A stretch of DNA of 64,000 nt from Pseudooceanicola sediminis (GTDB lineage Bacteria > Pseudomonadota > Alphaproteobacteria > Rhodobacterales > Rhodobacteraceae): positions 1 through 64,000 of the forward strand of contig NZ_QWJJ01000006.1 of the NCBI RefSeq assembly GCF_003575965.1. Reading direction: 5' to 3'. A program made the position numbers and the translations under genes. Below are positions 1-7,130 of this stretch, piece after piece (within the stretch, counting starts at the first letter, position 1; every line of letters begins with the position of its first letter). The notes under the pieces are model-generated. The model was given only the letters and a program-made list of their open reading frames with translations. It did not search any database and was not told the origin of the DNA.

Positions 1-522
1 CTGGCGACCACGACGGCGCCGGGCGTCGGCTCGCCCACGCCGCCGCCGCCCTCGGCCTCGAAACCGCTGCCCGCCGAAACCCCGGCCCCGCTGGCCGCGG
101 CACCGGCCGTCCCCAAGACCGAGAGCGGCAAGACCATCGCGCCCGACCTCAGCGCGGAGCAGAGCGCCCCGACCGGCAAGCTGGGATATCCGGTGCAGGG
201 CCGCATCATCCGCGAATATGAAAAGGGCAAGAGCGACGGCATCGACCTGGCAGCTGATCCCGGCGTGCCGGTCAAGGCCGCCGGATCGGGCACCGTGGCC
301 GCCATCATCCAGGACACCGACAACCGCAGTGTCATCGTCATCAAACACGACGACAACCTTCTGACGCTCTATTCCAACGTCGAAGGCATCACGGCGAAAA
401 AGGGCGATACGGTGGAGCGTGGTCAGCAGATCGCCAAGATCGCCACGGACGGCACGCCCTACCTGCATTTCGAAGTGCGCAAGGGCCTCGATACCGTCGA
501 CCCGATGTCCTATCTGAAATGA
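1..522 (+). CDS. M23-family (NlpD-like) degenerate peptidase, 5' end outside window
   Basis: Frame 1 is open from base 1 to a TGA at 520-522, so the gene starts upstream and 173 residues are visible. The first ~60 visible residues are an Ala/Pro/Thr-rich linker; the rest is a lysostaphin-like (M23) beta domain ending in LHFEVRKGLDTVDPMSYLK. The zinc ligands look lost: the Asp of GIDLA is present, but the preceding His is replaced (KSDGID) and the final HxH reads YLH. NlpD and EnvC, which activate amidases instead of cutting peptidoglycan, are degenerate in the same way, so a periplasmic or outer-membrane amidase activator is likely. LysM repeats and a lipobox, if any, lie outside the window. 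Confidence 0.82.
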   Translation: MATTTAPGVGSPTPPPPSASKPLPAETPAPLAAAPAVPKTESGKTIAPDLSAEQSAPTGKLGYPVQGRIIREYEKGKSDGIDLAADPGVPVKAAGSGTVAAIIQDTDNRSVIVIKHDDNLLTLYSNVEGITAKKGDTVERGQQIAKIATDGTPYLHFEVRKGLDTVDPMSYLK

Positions 523-879
523 TCCGCCGGGGGTGCGGTCTCTGCCAAGGCAGAGCACGCCGCGCCCTCGGGGCCCAGGTTGCGGATCGTCGGGCACCGA
601 GGCGATTTCCGGGCAGAGAGTTCGGCGCGGAGATCCTGAGGCCACGGTGACCTGACGCGGGCGTCGGTGACAATAGGGCTGAGCAGCGGTCTGGCGCTGC
701 GTTTCCCTGTCGGCGTACCCCTGTCTGCATTTGCGTCTTTGGGCAGGAGGGCTTTGCCCTCTTGAGGCCTTTGGCCTCAATTCACCCGAGGGTATTTTCG
801 GCCAGATGACAGGGAGCGCGTGGCGCCTGTCCAGGTGTCTGGCACCCGAATTCAGGTACCCAGATTCAGGCGACCGGAT
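523..879. other. Intergenic region between convergent genes
   Basis: No convincing gene lies between the M23 gene and the convergent DUF815 gene. Bases 741-786 hold two adjacent perfect hairpins, followed by a CCCGAGGGTATTTT-type string, and a short tandem array begins at 850. Open frames here lack ribosome binding sites and family resemblance. Confidence 0.6.
741..786. terminator. Double hairpin, probable bidirectional terminator / dispersed repeat
   Basis: Two perfect stem-loops lie back to back: GAGGGC-TTT-GCCCTC (747-761) and TTGAGGCC-TTT-GGCCTCAA (762-780). They sit between two convergent genes, where a terminator for both strands is expected. Neither has a long T tract. I recall similar hairpin plus CCCGAGGGTATTTT strings between genes in many Rhodobacteraceae, so this may be one copy of a dispersed element; that is memory and was not checked. 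Confidence 0.55.
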
Positions 880-892
880 TCAGGCGACCTGG
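850..892. repeat. 14-bp tandem repeat x3 over the DUF815 stop codon
   Basis: ATTCAGGTACCCAG, ATTCAGGCGACCGG and ATTCAGGCGACCTGG follow each other at 850-863, 864-877 and 878-892. On the minus strand each unit contains an ACCTGAAT or GCCTGAAT core, so the gene's TGA (880-882) is repeated downstream at 14-bp steps. Confidence 0.8.
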
Positions 893-1719
893 ATACCGTG
901 GCGTCCGGCGAGATCCGTGAAGAACTGCCAGGCGACGCGCCCCGAGCGGCCGCCGCGCGTGGCCTGCCATTCGATCGCCTCGGCGCGCAGCGTTTCCGCC
1001 GGTACGCGCAGGCCGTGCGCGGCGCAATAGCCGTCGATCATCGCCAGGTAATCGTCCTGGCTGCAGGGGTGGAAGCCGAGCCAGAGGCCGAAGCGGTCGG
1101 ACAGGGAGACCTTTTCCTCGACCGCCTCGGAGGGGTTGATGCTGCTGGAGCGCTCGTTCTCGATCATGTCGCGGGGCATCAGGTGGCGGCGGTTCGACGT
1201 CGCATAGAAGAGCACGTTTTCCGGGCGACCCGAGATACCGCCATCCAGCACGGCCTTGAGGGATTTATAGTGCTGGTCGTCGTGGCTGAAGCTGAGATCG
1301 TCGCAGAACAGCAAGAAGCGGTGGCGGCTGCTGCCCAGGAGGTGCATCAGGCGGGACACGGTCGGCAGATCTTCGCGTTGCAGCTCGACGATCTTGAGCG
1401 GGTGCCCCTGACGCAGGACATCGGCGTGCACCGCCTTGACCAGGCTGGATTTGCCCATGCCGCGTGCGCCCCAGAGCAGCGCGTTGTTGGCGCCATACCC
1501 GCGGGCGAATTGCAGCGTGTTGGCCAGCAGCGTATCGCGTGCGCGTTCGACGCCGATCAGCAGCGACAGGTCGACGCGAGAGATCCTGGTCACCGGCTCG
1601 AGGTATTCGGGGTCGGTCTGCCAGACAAAGGCATCGGCGCCGTCGAAATCAGGTGCCTCAAGCGGCGCCGGAGACATGCGTTCCAGCGCTGCGGCGATAC
1701 GCTCCATCGGGTCTGTCAT
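880..1719 (-). CDS. DUF815 family AAA+ ATPase
   Basis: A 279-residue protein with Walker A GARGMGKSS (residues 84-92) and Walker B FLLFCDD (135-141), followed by a sensor-like YATSNRRHL. This order and the C-terminal GRSGRVAWQF match the DUF815 ATPase family, whose cellular role is not established. The open frame runs on upstream through tatC, but the ATG at 1717-1719 gives MTDPMERIAAALERM, the normal family start, 8 bp after the tatC stop. It is the last gene of the tat run. The stop codon is embedded in a tandem repeat (850-892). Confidence 0.88.
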   Translation of the reverse strand: MTDPMERIAAALERMSPAPLEAPDFDGADAFVWQTDPEYLEPVTRISRVDLSLLIGVERARDTLLANTLQFARGYGANNALLWGARGMGKSSLVKAVHADVLRQGHPLKIVELQREDLPTVSRLMHLLGSSRHRFLLFCDDLSFSHDDQHYKSLKAVLDGGISGRPENVLFYATSNRRHLMPRDMIENERSSSINPSEAVEEKVSLSDRFGLWLGFHPCSQDDYLAMIDGYCAAHGLRVPAETLRAEAIEWQATRGGRSGRVAWQFFTDLAGRHGIQVA

Positions 1720-1727
1720 GACGGCCC

Positions 1728-2594
1728 TCACTCCTTGCGGTCGGGATCGTCCGGCAGGTCTTCTTCGTCGTCGAAGTAGCCCTCGGCGCGCAGCCGTGCA
1801 TCGCGGCGGCGTTCGACACGGCGAACCAGGAAGATCGAGATTTCGTAGAGGCCGTAGACCACGACGAACAGGATGATCTGGGTGATCACGTCCGGCGGTG
1901 TCACCACGGCGGCCAGCACCAGGATACCGACGACGGCGTATTTGCGCATGCCGCCCAGGCCGACCGCGGAAACCAGCCCCGCCTGCCCCATCAGCGTCAG
2001 AAGCACCGGCAGCTGAAAGCAGATGCCGAACGCCACGATGAACTTGATCGTGAGCTTGAGGTATTCCTGCGCCGAGCCCTGGAAGGCGATGCCGGCGACG
2101 GTCTGCCCCACCTCGGTGTCGCCCGTCAGCGTGCCGGGTTGCTGGAAACCGAGGAAGAAGTCGAAGGCCATCGGCGTGACGACGTAAAACGCAAAGGCCG
2201 CGCCGAGGAAGAACATGAACGGCGAGGCGATCAGGAACGGCAGGAAGGCGCCCTGTTCGCTCTTGTACAGGCCCGGCGCCACGAAACGCCACATCTGGTA
2301 GGAAATGTAGGGAAAGCTGAGCATCAGCCCACCCAGAAGCGAGATCGAGACCGCGACGAAGAAACCTTCCTGCAACTTGATCATGATCAGACCGCAGTCA
2401 TCGCCCATGGCGTCGCGGGCCTGGCACAGCGGTTGCGTCAGAAAGTTGAAGATCGGGTTCCAGACGGTAAAGCAGATCGCCATGCCGACGATGAACGCGA
2501 TCAGGGAATGAATCAGGCGCGTGCGCAGCTCGGCGAGATGTTCGATCAGCGGTGCGGAGCTGTCTTCCAGCTCATCCGTATCGCTCATGCTCAA
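1728..2594 (-). CDS. tatC: Sec-independent protein translocase TatC
   Basis: 288 residues. TatC is the polytopic inner-membrane subunit that recognises twin-arginine signal peptides. The conserved cytoplasmic N-terminus LIEHLAELRTRLI (residues ~16-28) is followed by six predicted membrane helices and conserved FxFYVVTPMAFDFFLGF and Pro-rich TPPDVITQ segments. The start ATG overlaps the end of tatB (ATGA at 2591-2594), indicating translational coupling. The ~35-residue Asp/Glu-rich tail (DDEEDLPDDPDRKE) is cytoplasmic. Its Tat partners precede it directly. Confidence 0.97.
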   Translation of the reverse strand: MSMSDTDELEDSSAPLIEHLAELRTRLIHSLIAFIVGMAICFTVWNPIFNFLTQPLCQARDAMGDDCGLIMIKLQEGFFVAVSISLLGGLMLSFPYISYQMWRFVAPGLYKSEQGAFLPFLIASPFMFFLGAAFAFYVVTPMAFDFFLGFQQPGTLTGDTEVGQTVAGIAFQGSAQEYLKLTIKFIVAFGICFQLPVLLTLMGQAGLVSAVGLGGMRKYAVVGILVLAAVVTPPDVITQIILFVVVYGLYEISIFLVRRVERRRDARLRAEGYFDDEEDLPDDPDRKE

Positions 2595-3175
2595 CCTTTC
2601 TTGGTGGGAGCAGGTTTCGCCTTGCGCGTTTGCGCCGGGGCGGCCTTGCGGACGGGACGGTTGATGGGTTTGGCGGTGCGGCGTGTCTGCGCGGGGGGCT
2701 GCTGTCGCGGCGCCGGCAACACGTCGGGAGGTGTCGGTTTCGGGTTGGCGATCGGGGCGACCTCGGGCACGGCCAGCGCGCTGTCGGAGGCCGCTGCGCG
2801 GGCTTGTTCATCCAGTCGTTTCTGCGCCGCATTCGCCGTCGCGGAATGGATCTTCTTGGCTGCGGCCGCACGTTCCTCGGCCAGCTTTCCGGTGTTGCTG
2901 TCCGGGGTCCACTTGGCGAAATCCGTCGCCTCCTTGACCTTGTCCAGCCCGTAGCGTTTCGGATTGGACAGCCCCTTGAGGACGTTCGAGGCGTCCTTCA
3001 TGCCGGATTGATCGGCCGCATCTTCCATGGCGCGGGAAAACTCACGCGCCATGCCTCGTGCACGGCCCACGAACTGGCCGATATTGCGGAAAAGCCCCGG
3101 CAGCTCTTTCGGGCCAACCACGATCAAGGCGACGACCCCGATGAGCATAAGCTCGGTCCATCCCATTCCGAACAT
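2591..3175 (-). CDS. tatB: Sec-independent protein translocase TatB
   Basis: 194 residues. One N-terminal membrane helix (residues ~2-20, MGWTELMLIGVVALIVVGPKELPGL region with the family Glu and the GPKELP hinge), then an amphipathic helix and a long Ala/Pro/Lys-rich tail. TatB works with TatC as the Tat receptor complex. It lies 6 bp after tatA and overlaps tatC by 4 bp. The tail (residues ~115-194, many Pro, Arg and Lys) looks disordered, is longer than in E. coli and is typical of the lineage. Confidence 0.95.
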   Translation of the reverse strand: MFGMGWTELMLIGVVALIVVGPKELPGLFRNIGQFVGRARGMAREFSRAMEDAADQSGMKDASNVLKGLSNPKRYGLDKVKEATDFAKWTPDSNTGKLAEERAAAAKKIHSATANAAQKRLDEQARAAASDSALAVPEVAPIANPKPTPPDVLPAPRQQPPAQTRRTAKPINRPVRKAAPAQTRKAKPAPTKKG

Positions 3176-3181
3176 GGGGGA

Positions 3182-3397
3182 TCAGACCTTGTCTTTCGAC
3201 TCTTCCGGAGTCACGTCGCGCGCCGTGTCGGCATTTTCCCGTTCGATTTCCTCGGTGCCGTCGGTGACGCCGCGCTTGAAGGCGGTGATGCCTTTGCCGA
3301 CTTCCCCCATCAGCGACGAAATCTTGCCACGGCCAAACAGGACCAGCACAACCACGGCGATCAGAAGAAGGCCCGGCAGGCCAATGTTATTAAGCAT
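3182..3397 (-). CDS. tatA: Sec-independent protein translocase TatA
   Basis: 71 residues, the usual TatA size: membrane helix [18 protein letters not shown] (residues ~5-22), the FGRGKI hinge, then an amphipathic helix [17 protein letters not shown] and an acidic tail. TatA forms the translocation pore for folded proteins. An in-frame upstream ATG would give 145 residues, but the ATG at 3395-3397 is preceded by GGGAGAGCTGAT, a good ribosome binding site, and gives the canonical N-terminus. First gene of tatABC-DUF815. A GTGTC-TCAG-GACAC hairpin (3438-3451) lies in the presumed leader. Confidence 0.95.
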   Translation of the reverse strand: MLNNIGLPGLLLIAVVVLVLFGRGKISSLMGEVGKGITAFKRGVTDGTEEIERENADTARDVTPEESKDKV

Positions 3398-3643
3398 ATC
3401 AGCTCTCCCTTGCACGGACGGATCCCCGCCGCCCGGTGTCTCAGGACACTTAATGTTTTCAAGGCGAGGATGAAAGAACCAAAGCACCGCACCCACGCTT
3501 TTTTGCGCAAACGTGCGCTTTGTGGCCGAGGAATGCCCCGATGGCGACGCCCGGCTGCGCAGCGGTGCGCGCCCTGCCCCGCCCACCACTAGGCAACCCC
3601 CGTGGCGGCGCGCGATCACGCCCGTTTCGGGCGCGAAATCGCC

Positions 3644-4726
3644 TTAGCGCACGGGAAACACAAAGCAGCGGTCGCGCCGGATCGTCAGCCACAGCGGCTT
3701 GCCCGGCTTGGGCAGGAACACATTCGGGACCGTCGCCTTCAGAATCGAGCCGTCGTGATCCATGCGGAATTCGACCAGGCTCTCATTGCCCATGAAACGG
3801 GCACGTTCGACCACGCCACGGGCGGGCGTTCCGTGTTCCGGGGTGGGCAGCGGGCCGGCGCCGTTCCGGTCGAAATCTATGCGCAGGTGCTGGGGCCGGA
3901 TGATGATCTCGACCTCGCCGCCCTCGGGCACGCCCGGCGTCAGGAACTGACCGAACGGCGTCTGTGTCAGGGCCCCGCTGACCCGCCCCCGGATCACGTT
4001 GATATCGCTAAAGAAAGCAACCGCGTCGCGGTCTCGGGGCGCGTTGTAGATGTTGTAGGGCGCGCCCTGTTGCACGATCTTGCCGCCGCGCATCAGCGCA
4101 ATCTCGTCCGCCATGCGCATGGCTTCTTCGGGTTCGTGCGTCACCAGCAGGACGGCAGCGTCCTCGGCCTTCAGCACCGCAAGGGTCTGGTCGCGAATCT
4201 CGTCGCGCAACCGGTTGTCCAGGCCCGAGAACGGCTCGTCCATCAGCATTACGCGCGGCCGTGGCGCCAGTGCACGCGCCAGGGCGACGCGCTGCTGTTC
4301 GCCCCCCGACAGGCCGTGCGGGTAGTCGTCGATATGGCGCAGCATGTCGACGCGCGCCAGCAGCTCCTCGACCCGCGCGCGCTGCTCGGCCTTGCCGGTG
4401 GACAATCCGAAGGCGACGTTCTGCGCCACGGTCAGGTGCGGGAACAGCGCGAAATCCTGAAACATCAATCCGATGTGGCGACGTTCCGGCGGGATGCGAA
4501 ACACCGTGTCACAGATCAGCTGGCCATCGGTATAGATCGCCCCGGCATCCTGCATCTCGACGCCCGCGATCATCCGCAAGGTGGTGGACTTGCCGCAGCC
4601 AGACGGCCCCAGCAGGCAGGTCACCTGCCCCGGCATCACCGTCAGGCTGACATCATCGACCACGGTCAGATCGCCGTACCGGCGCGTCAGGTTGCGAATT
4701 TCCAGGCGGGGGGCGGGCTGGCTCAA
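3644..4726 (-). CDS. ABC transporter ATP-binding protein (FbpC/PotA type)
   Basis: 360 residues. Walker A GPSGCGKST (40-48), Q-loop FQDFALFPHLT, signature LSGGEQQR (139-146), Walker B LMDEP (161-165), H-loop His197, then a C-terminal TOBE-like domain containing IIRPQHLRI. This architecture belongs to importers of iron(III), putrescine/spermidine, sulfate, thiamine or similar solutes. No permease or binding protein lies in the window, so the substrate cannot be assigned. The nearest upstream gene on this strand (SDR) is separated by a strong hairpin, so it probably has its own promoter. Confidence 0.9.
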   Translation of the reverse strand: MSQPAPRLEIRNLTRRYGDLTVVDDVSLTVMPGQVTCLLGPSGCGKSTTLRMIAGVEMQDAGAIYTDGQLICDTVFRIPPERRHIGLMFQDFALFPHLTVAQNVAFGLSTGKAEQRARVEELLARVDMLRHIDDYPHGLSGGEQQRVALARALAPRPRVMLMDEPFSGLDNRLRDEIRDQTLAVLKAEDAAVLLVTHEPEEAMRMADEIALMRGGKIVQQGAPYNIYNAPRDRDAVAFFSDINVIRGRVSGALTQTPFGQFLTPGVPEGGEVEIIIRPQHLRIDFDRNGAGPLPTPEHGTPARGVVERARFMGNESLVEFRMDHDGSILKATVPNVFLPKPGKPLWLTIRRDRCFVFPVR

Positions 4727-4763
4727 GGTCTTGCTGTCCGATCGAAGGGGATAGGTCCCTGCG

Positions 4764-4796
4764 CATCCCCGGGCCGCACGGCGCGGCCCGGGGATG
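4764..4796 (-). terminator. Strong GC-rich hairpin after the SDR gene
   Basis: CATCCCCGGGCCGC (4764-4777), 5-base loop, GCGGCCCGGGGATG (4783-4796): a perfect 14-bp stem between the SDR stop and the ABC gene start. There is no T tract on either side, so termination would need help or be weak. Confidence 0.6.
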
Positions 4797-4828
4797 TCGG
4801 CAGGTCAAACGGTATCGGTATGATCCGC

Positions 4829-5608
4829 TCAGAAGGTCGAGTTGAAGGCGCCACCGTCCAGCAGAACGTTCTGCCCGATCATGAACGCCGCATGTTGAGA
4901 GCACATGAAAGCGCAGGTCTGGCCGAATCCGCTGGCCGACCCGTAGGTCTGCGCCGGAATCGTCGCCATGCGGGCCGCGCGGGCCTCCTCCAGCGTGATG
5001 CCCTTGGCCTTGACCACCCCGCCGTCCAGCGATGCCGCCCGGTCGGTGTCGTGAATGCCCGGCAGCAGGTTGTTGATATTGACACCATGCCCCGCCACCT
5101 GGCGTGCGGTGCCCGCGACATACCCGGTCAGACCGGCGCGCGCCGAATTCGACAGACCCAGCTGGCCGATGGGCGATTTCACCGATTGCGACGTGATGTT
5201 GACGATTCGGCCCCAGCCGGCCTCGATCATGCCGGGCAGCTGCGCCTTGATCAGCGCGATCGGCGTCAGCATGTTGGCATCCAGCGCCGCGATGAAATCG
5301 TCCCGGTCCCAGTCGGTCCACATGCCCGGGGGCGGTCCACCGGCGTTGGTCACCAGAATGTCGACCTGCCCCGCGGCATCCAGCACCTCTGCCCGACCGG
5401 ATTCGCTGACGATATCGGCAGCAACCGCCGTCACGTTCACGCCATACAGGTCGCGAATCTCCTGCGCCGTCGCCTCCAGCGCCTCGGCGCCCCGCGCGTT
5501 CAGCACCAGGTCGACACCCGCCTCGGCCAGCGCCATGGCACATCCGCGCCCCAGCCCTTTTGAGGACGCCGTCACCAATGCGCGCTTTCCCTTGATCCCA
5601 AGATCCAT
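4829..5608 (-). CDS. SDR family oxidoreductase-like protein, atypical active site
   Basis: 259 residues with a Rossmann nucleotide-binding motif TASSKGLGRG (13-22), NAG (88-90) and the catalytic-type Ser140 in NITSQS. Where a classical SDR has YxxxK at +13 from the Ser, this protein reads SNSAR (Ser153, Arg157), so both Tyr and Lys are missing. The C-terminus NVLLDGGAFNSTF is the usual FabG-like end. It resembles the FabG-like SDR subgroup known to lack the canonical Tyr. The substrate is unknown. The start ATG follows AGGAGAGTATC. It is divergent from the Hint gene, with ~150 bp between. Confidence 0.85.
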   Translation of the reverse strand: MDLGIKGKRALVTASSKGLGRGCAMALAEAGVDLVLNARGAEALEATAQEIRDLYGVNVTAVAADIVSESGRAEVLDAAGQVDILVTNAGGPPPGMWTDWDRDDFIAALDANMLTPIALIKAQLPGMIEAGWGRIVNITSQSVKSPIGQLGLSNSARAGLTGYVAGTARQVAGHGVNINNLLPGIHDTDRAASLDGGVVKAKGITLEEARAARMATIPAQTYGSASGFGQTCAFMCSQHAAFMIGQNVLLDGGAFNSTF

Positions 5609-5760
5609 GATACTCTCCTTCCGGGCGACGTTTCCGTCGCCGCCTCATCCGCAGCGATATCGCCTCAAATGCGTATATCGCGTAACTTGAACGTAACCTG
5701 CCATAGTTAGGCAACAGATCACCAGCGAGTCTTCTTGCCAGAGGTAGCCCAGGCGCTGTC

Positions 5761-6792
5761 ATGACAACAGCCAGCCCGCAGACAATCACTGCCATTCCGG
5801 TCTATCTATCCGGCGTGATGCAGGTCGTCCATGGCGTGAACGAAGGGGATGGCCTCTCCTTCGCCGAGGAACTGGTGCCCGATGACATCTACTGGTTCGC
5901 CCCCGCAGCGACGCAGGTGCGCCTGTCCATCGAATCGCGCGACGATGGCACCACAACCGTCAGCGCACAGACAGGACATGGCACGCCCGGCGCGCGTCTC
6001 GTCCTCGACAGCTGCCTGACCTTCATGTCTCCCGATGGCGCCACCAGCGATGTTCTGGTGATCGTCGAGGTCGGGCAGGACGGCGCGGTCAACGATGTCT
6101 ACGCCCTGCCCCTTGCGCCGATGATCCCGCGCACCGATTACCAGCTGGTCGGCATCGACACCCGCACCGCGCATCGCAAGCTGGCCGATGTCGCCTGCGT
6201 CTCGTTCACGCGCGGCACGCTGATCACGCTGGCCAGCGGGCGCCAGTGCCCGATCGAGGATCTTTCCGTCGGGGATCGCGTCCTGACACGCGACGACGGC
6301 GCGCAGCAGATCCGCTGGATCGGCACGTCGATCGTGCGGGCGACTGGCGCGTTTGCCCCTATCGTCATTCGCGCCGGGGCGCTGGCCAATGCCAATGACC
6401 TCGTCGTCAGCCCCGACCATCGCCTGTTCATCTACCAGCGCGTCGATGCCCTCGATGTCGGTCGAAAGGAGGTGCTGGTGCGCGCGCGCCACCTGATCAA
6501 CGACGATACCGTGTTCCGACAAGAAGGCGGCTTTGTCGAATACTTCCAGCTTCTGTTCGACACGCACCAGATCATCTACGCCGAAGGGATCGCCGCCGAA
6601 ACGCTGCTGCTCGATGACAACACCCGCACCGCGCTCGGCCCCCAGCTTCCCGGTGCGTTCCTCGGGCCGATGTCCGGTCACTCGGACCGCCCGCACCTCG
6701 AATACGAACTCAGCGCCGCTACCCTGCGCCGCCCCGATGCGCTCGAGATACTGCGCGGCGTCTCCCGTCGTCCGCCGCCGTCGCGCGACTGA
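5761..6792 (+). CDS. Stand-alone Hint (Hedgehog/intein) domain protein
   Basis: 343 residues. The first ~140 form an undefined domain. From Cys146 (ACVSFTRGTLI) it shows the Hint signature seen in many Rhodobacterales proteins: PIEDLSVGDRVLTRD, QQIRWIG, VSPDHRLFIY (His220) and FDTHQIIYAEG (His269). In inteins and Hedgehog the corresponding Cys starts an N-to-S acyl shift. Here there is no obvious C-extein, so auto-cleavage of the ~145-residue N-terminal part is possible but unproven. The role is unknown; such proteins are often found with secreted RTX-like adhesins. No signal peptide is evident. Confidence 0.8.
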   Translation: MTTASPQTITAIPVYLSGVMQVVHGVNEGDGLSFAEELVPDDIYWFAPAATQVRLSIESRDDGTTTVSAQTGHGTPGARLVLDSCLTFMSPDGATSDVLVIVEVGQDGAVNDVYALPLAPMIPRTDYQLVGIDTRTAHRKLADVACVSFTRGTLITLASGRQCPIEDLSVGDRVLTRDDGAQQIRWIGTSIVRATGAFAPIVIRAGALANANDLVVSPDHRLFIYQRVDALDVGRKEVLVRARHLINDDTVFRQEGGFVEYFQLLFDTHQIIYAEGIAAETLLLDDNTRTALGPQLPGAFLGPMSGHSDRPHLEYELSAATLRRPDALEILRGVSRRPPPSRD

Positions 6793-6813
6793 CCGCCGCA
6801 TCGCGCCACCGCC

Positions 6814-6888
6814 CGCCCCACCTCGCACCGCCCCACCTTGCACCGCCCCACCTCGCACCGCCCGACCTCGCACCGCCGTGTCGCGCAA
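6814..6888. repeat. 15-bp tandem repeat, 4 good units plus 1 degenerate
   Basis: Units CGCCCCACCTCGCAC (6814-6828), CGCCCCACCTTGCAC (6829-6843), CGCCCCACCTCGCAC (6844-6858), CGCCCGACCTCGCAC (6859-6873) and a degenerate CGCCGTGTCGCGCAA (6874-6888). The array starts 21 bp after the Hint gene stop. Confidence 0.85.
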
Positions 6889-7006
6889 CGCGACGCGCCG
6901 CTCCCCTTTACCGGCCAAATCGGTCGTCATTCTGCGGCGCGGGCACCCCTCTGGCCGGCCGACTGCACCTGCAACCTCTCTAGGGCGCGCCGCCACATCC
7001 ACCGCT

Positions 7007-7044
7007 CACATACCGCTTTGATACCGACACAAATACCGACGTTG
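7007..7044. repeat. Triple ATACCG element, copy A
   Basis: ATACCG occurs at 7010, 7021 and 7033, followed by ACGTTG. Bases 7030-7044 (CAAATACCGACGTTG) are identical to 42778-42792, where two further ATACCG units also precede. On the minus strand both copies read CGGTAT-type units about 11-12 bp apart ending in CGGTG. A spacing of one helical turn suggests a protein-binding array or a folded RNA. Confidence 0.6.
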
Positions 7045-7130
7045 CGATTTGGGGCGCGCCGCCGCTCTCGGCCCGGCCCCGGGTGCAGCCCATGCTTGCC
7101 CTTTTTCCGATCCCTGATATATGCCGCGAC

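Larger units (their letters stand above)
6793..7130. other. Intergenic region with two repeat elements
   Basis: No convincing gene. It contains a 15-bp tandem array (6814-6888) and a triple ATACCG element (7007-7044). The open frame reading HRPTSHRPTSHRR is only the tandem repeat translated. Confidence 0.6.

Noticed and set aside
3505-3530. T run plus GCGCA-AACG-TGCGC hairpin as a terminator for the ABC gene
   Set aside because: The run is on the wrong side: on the minus strand the hairpin is followed by A residues and on the plus strand it is preceded by T residues.
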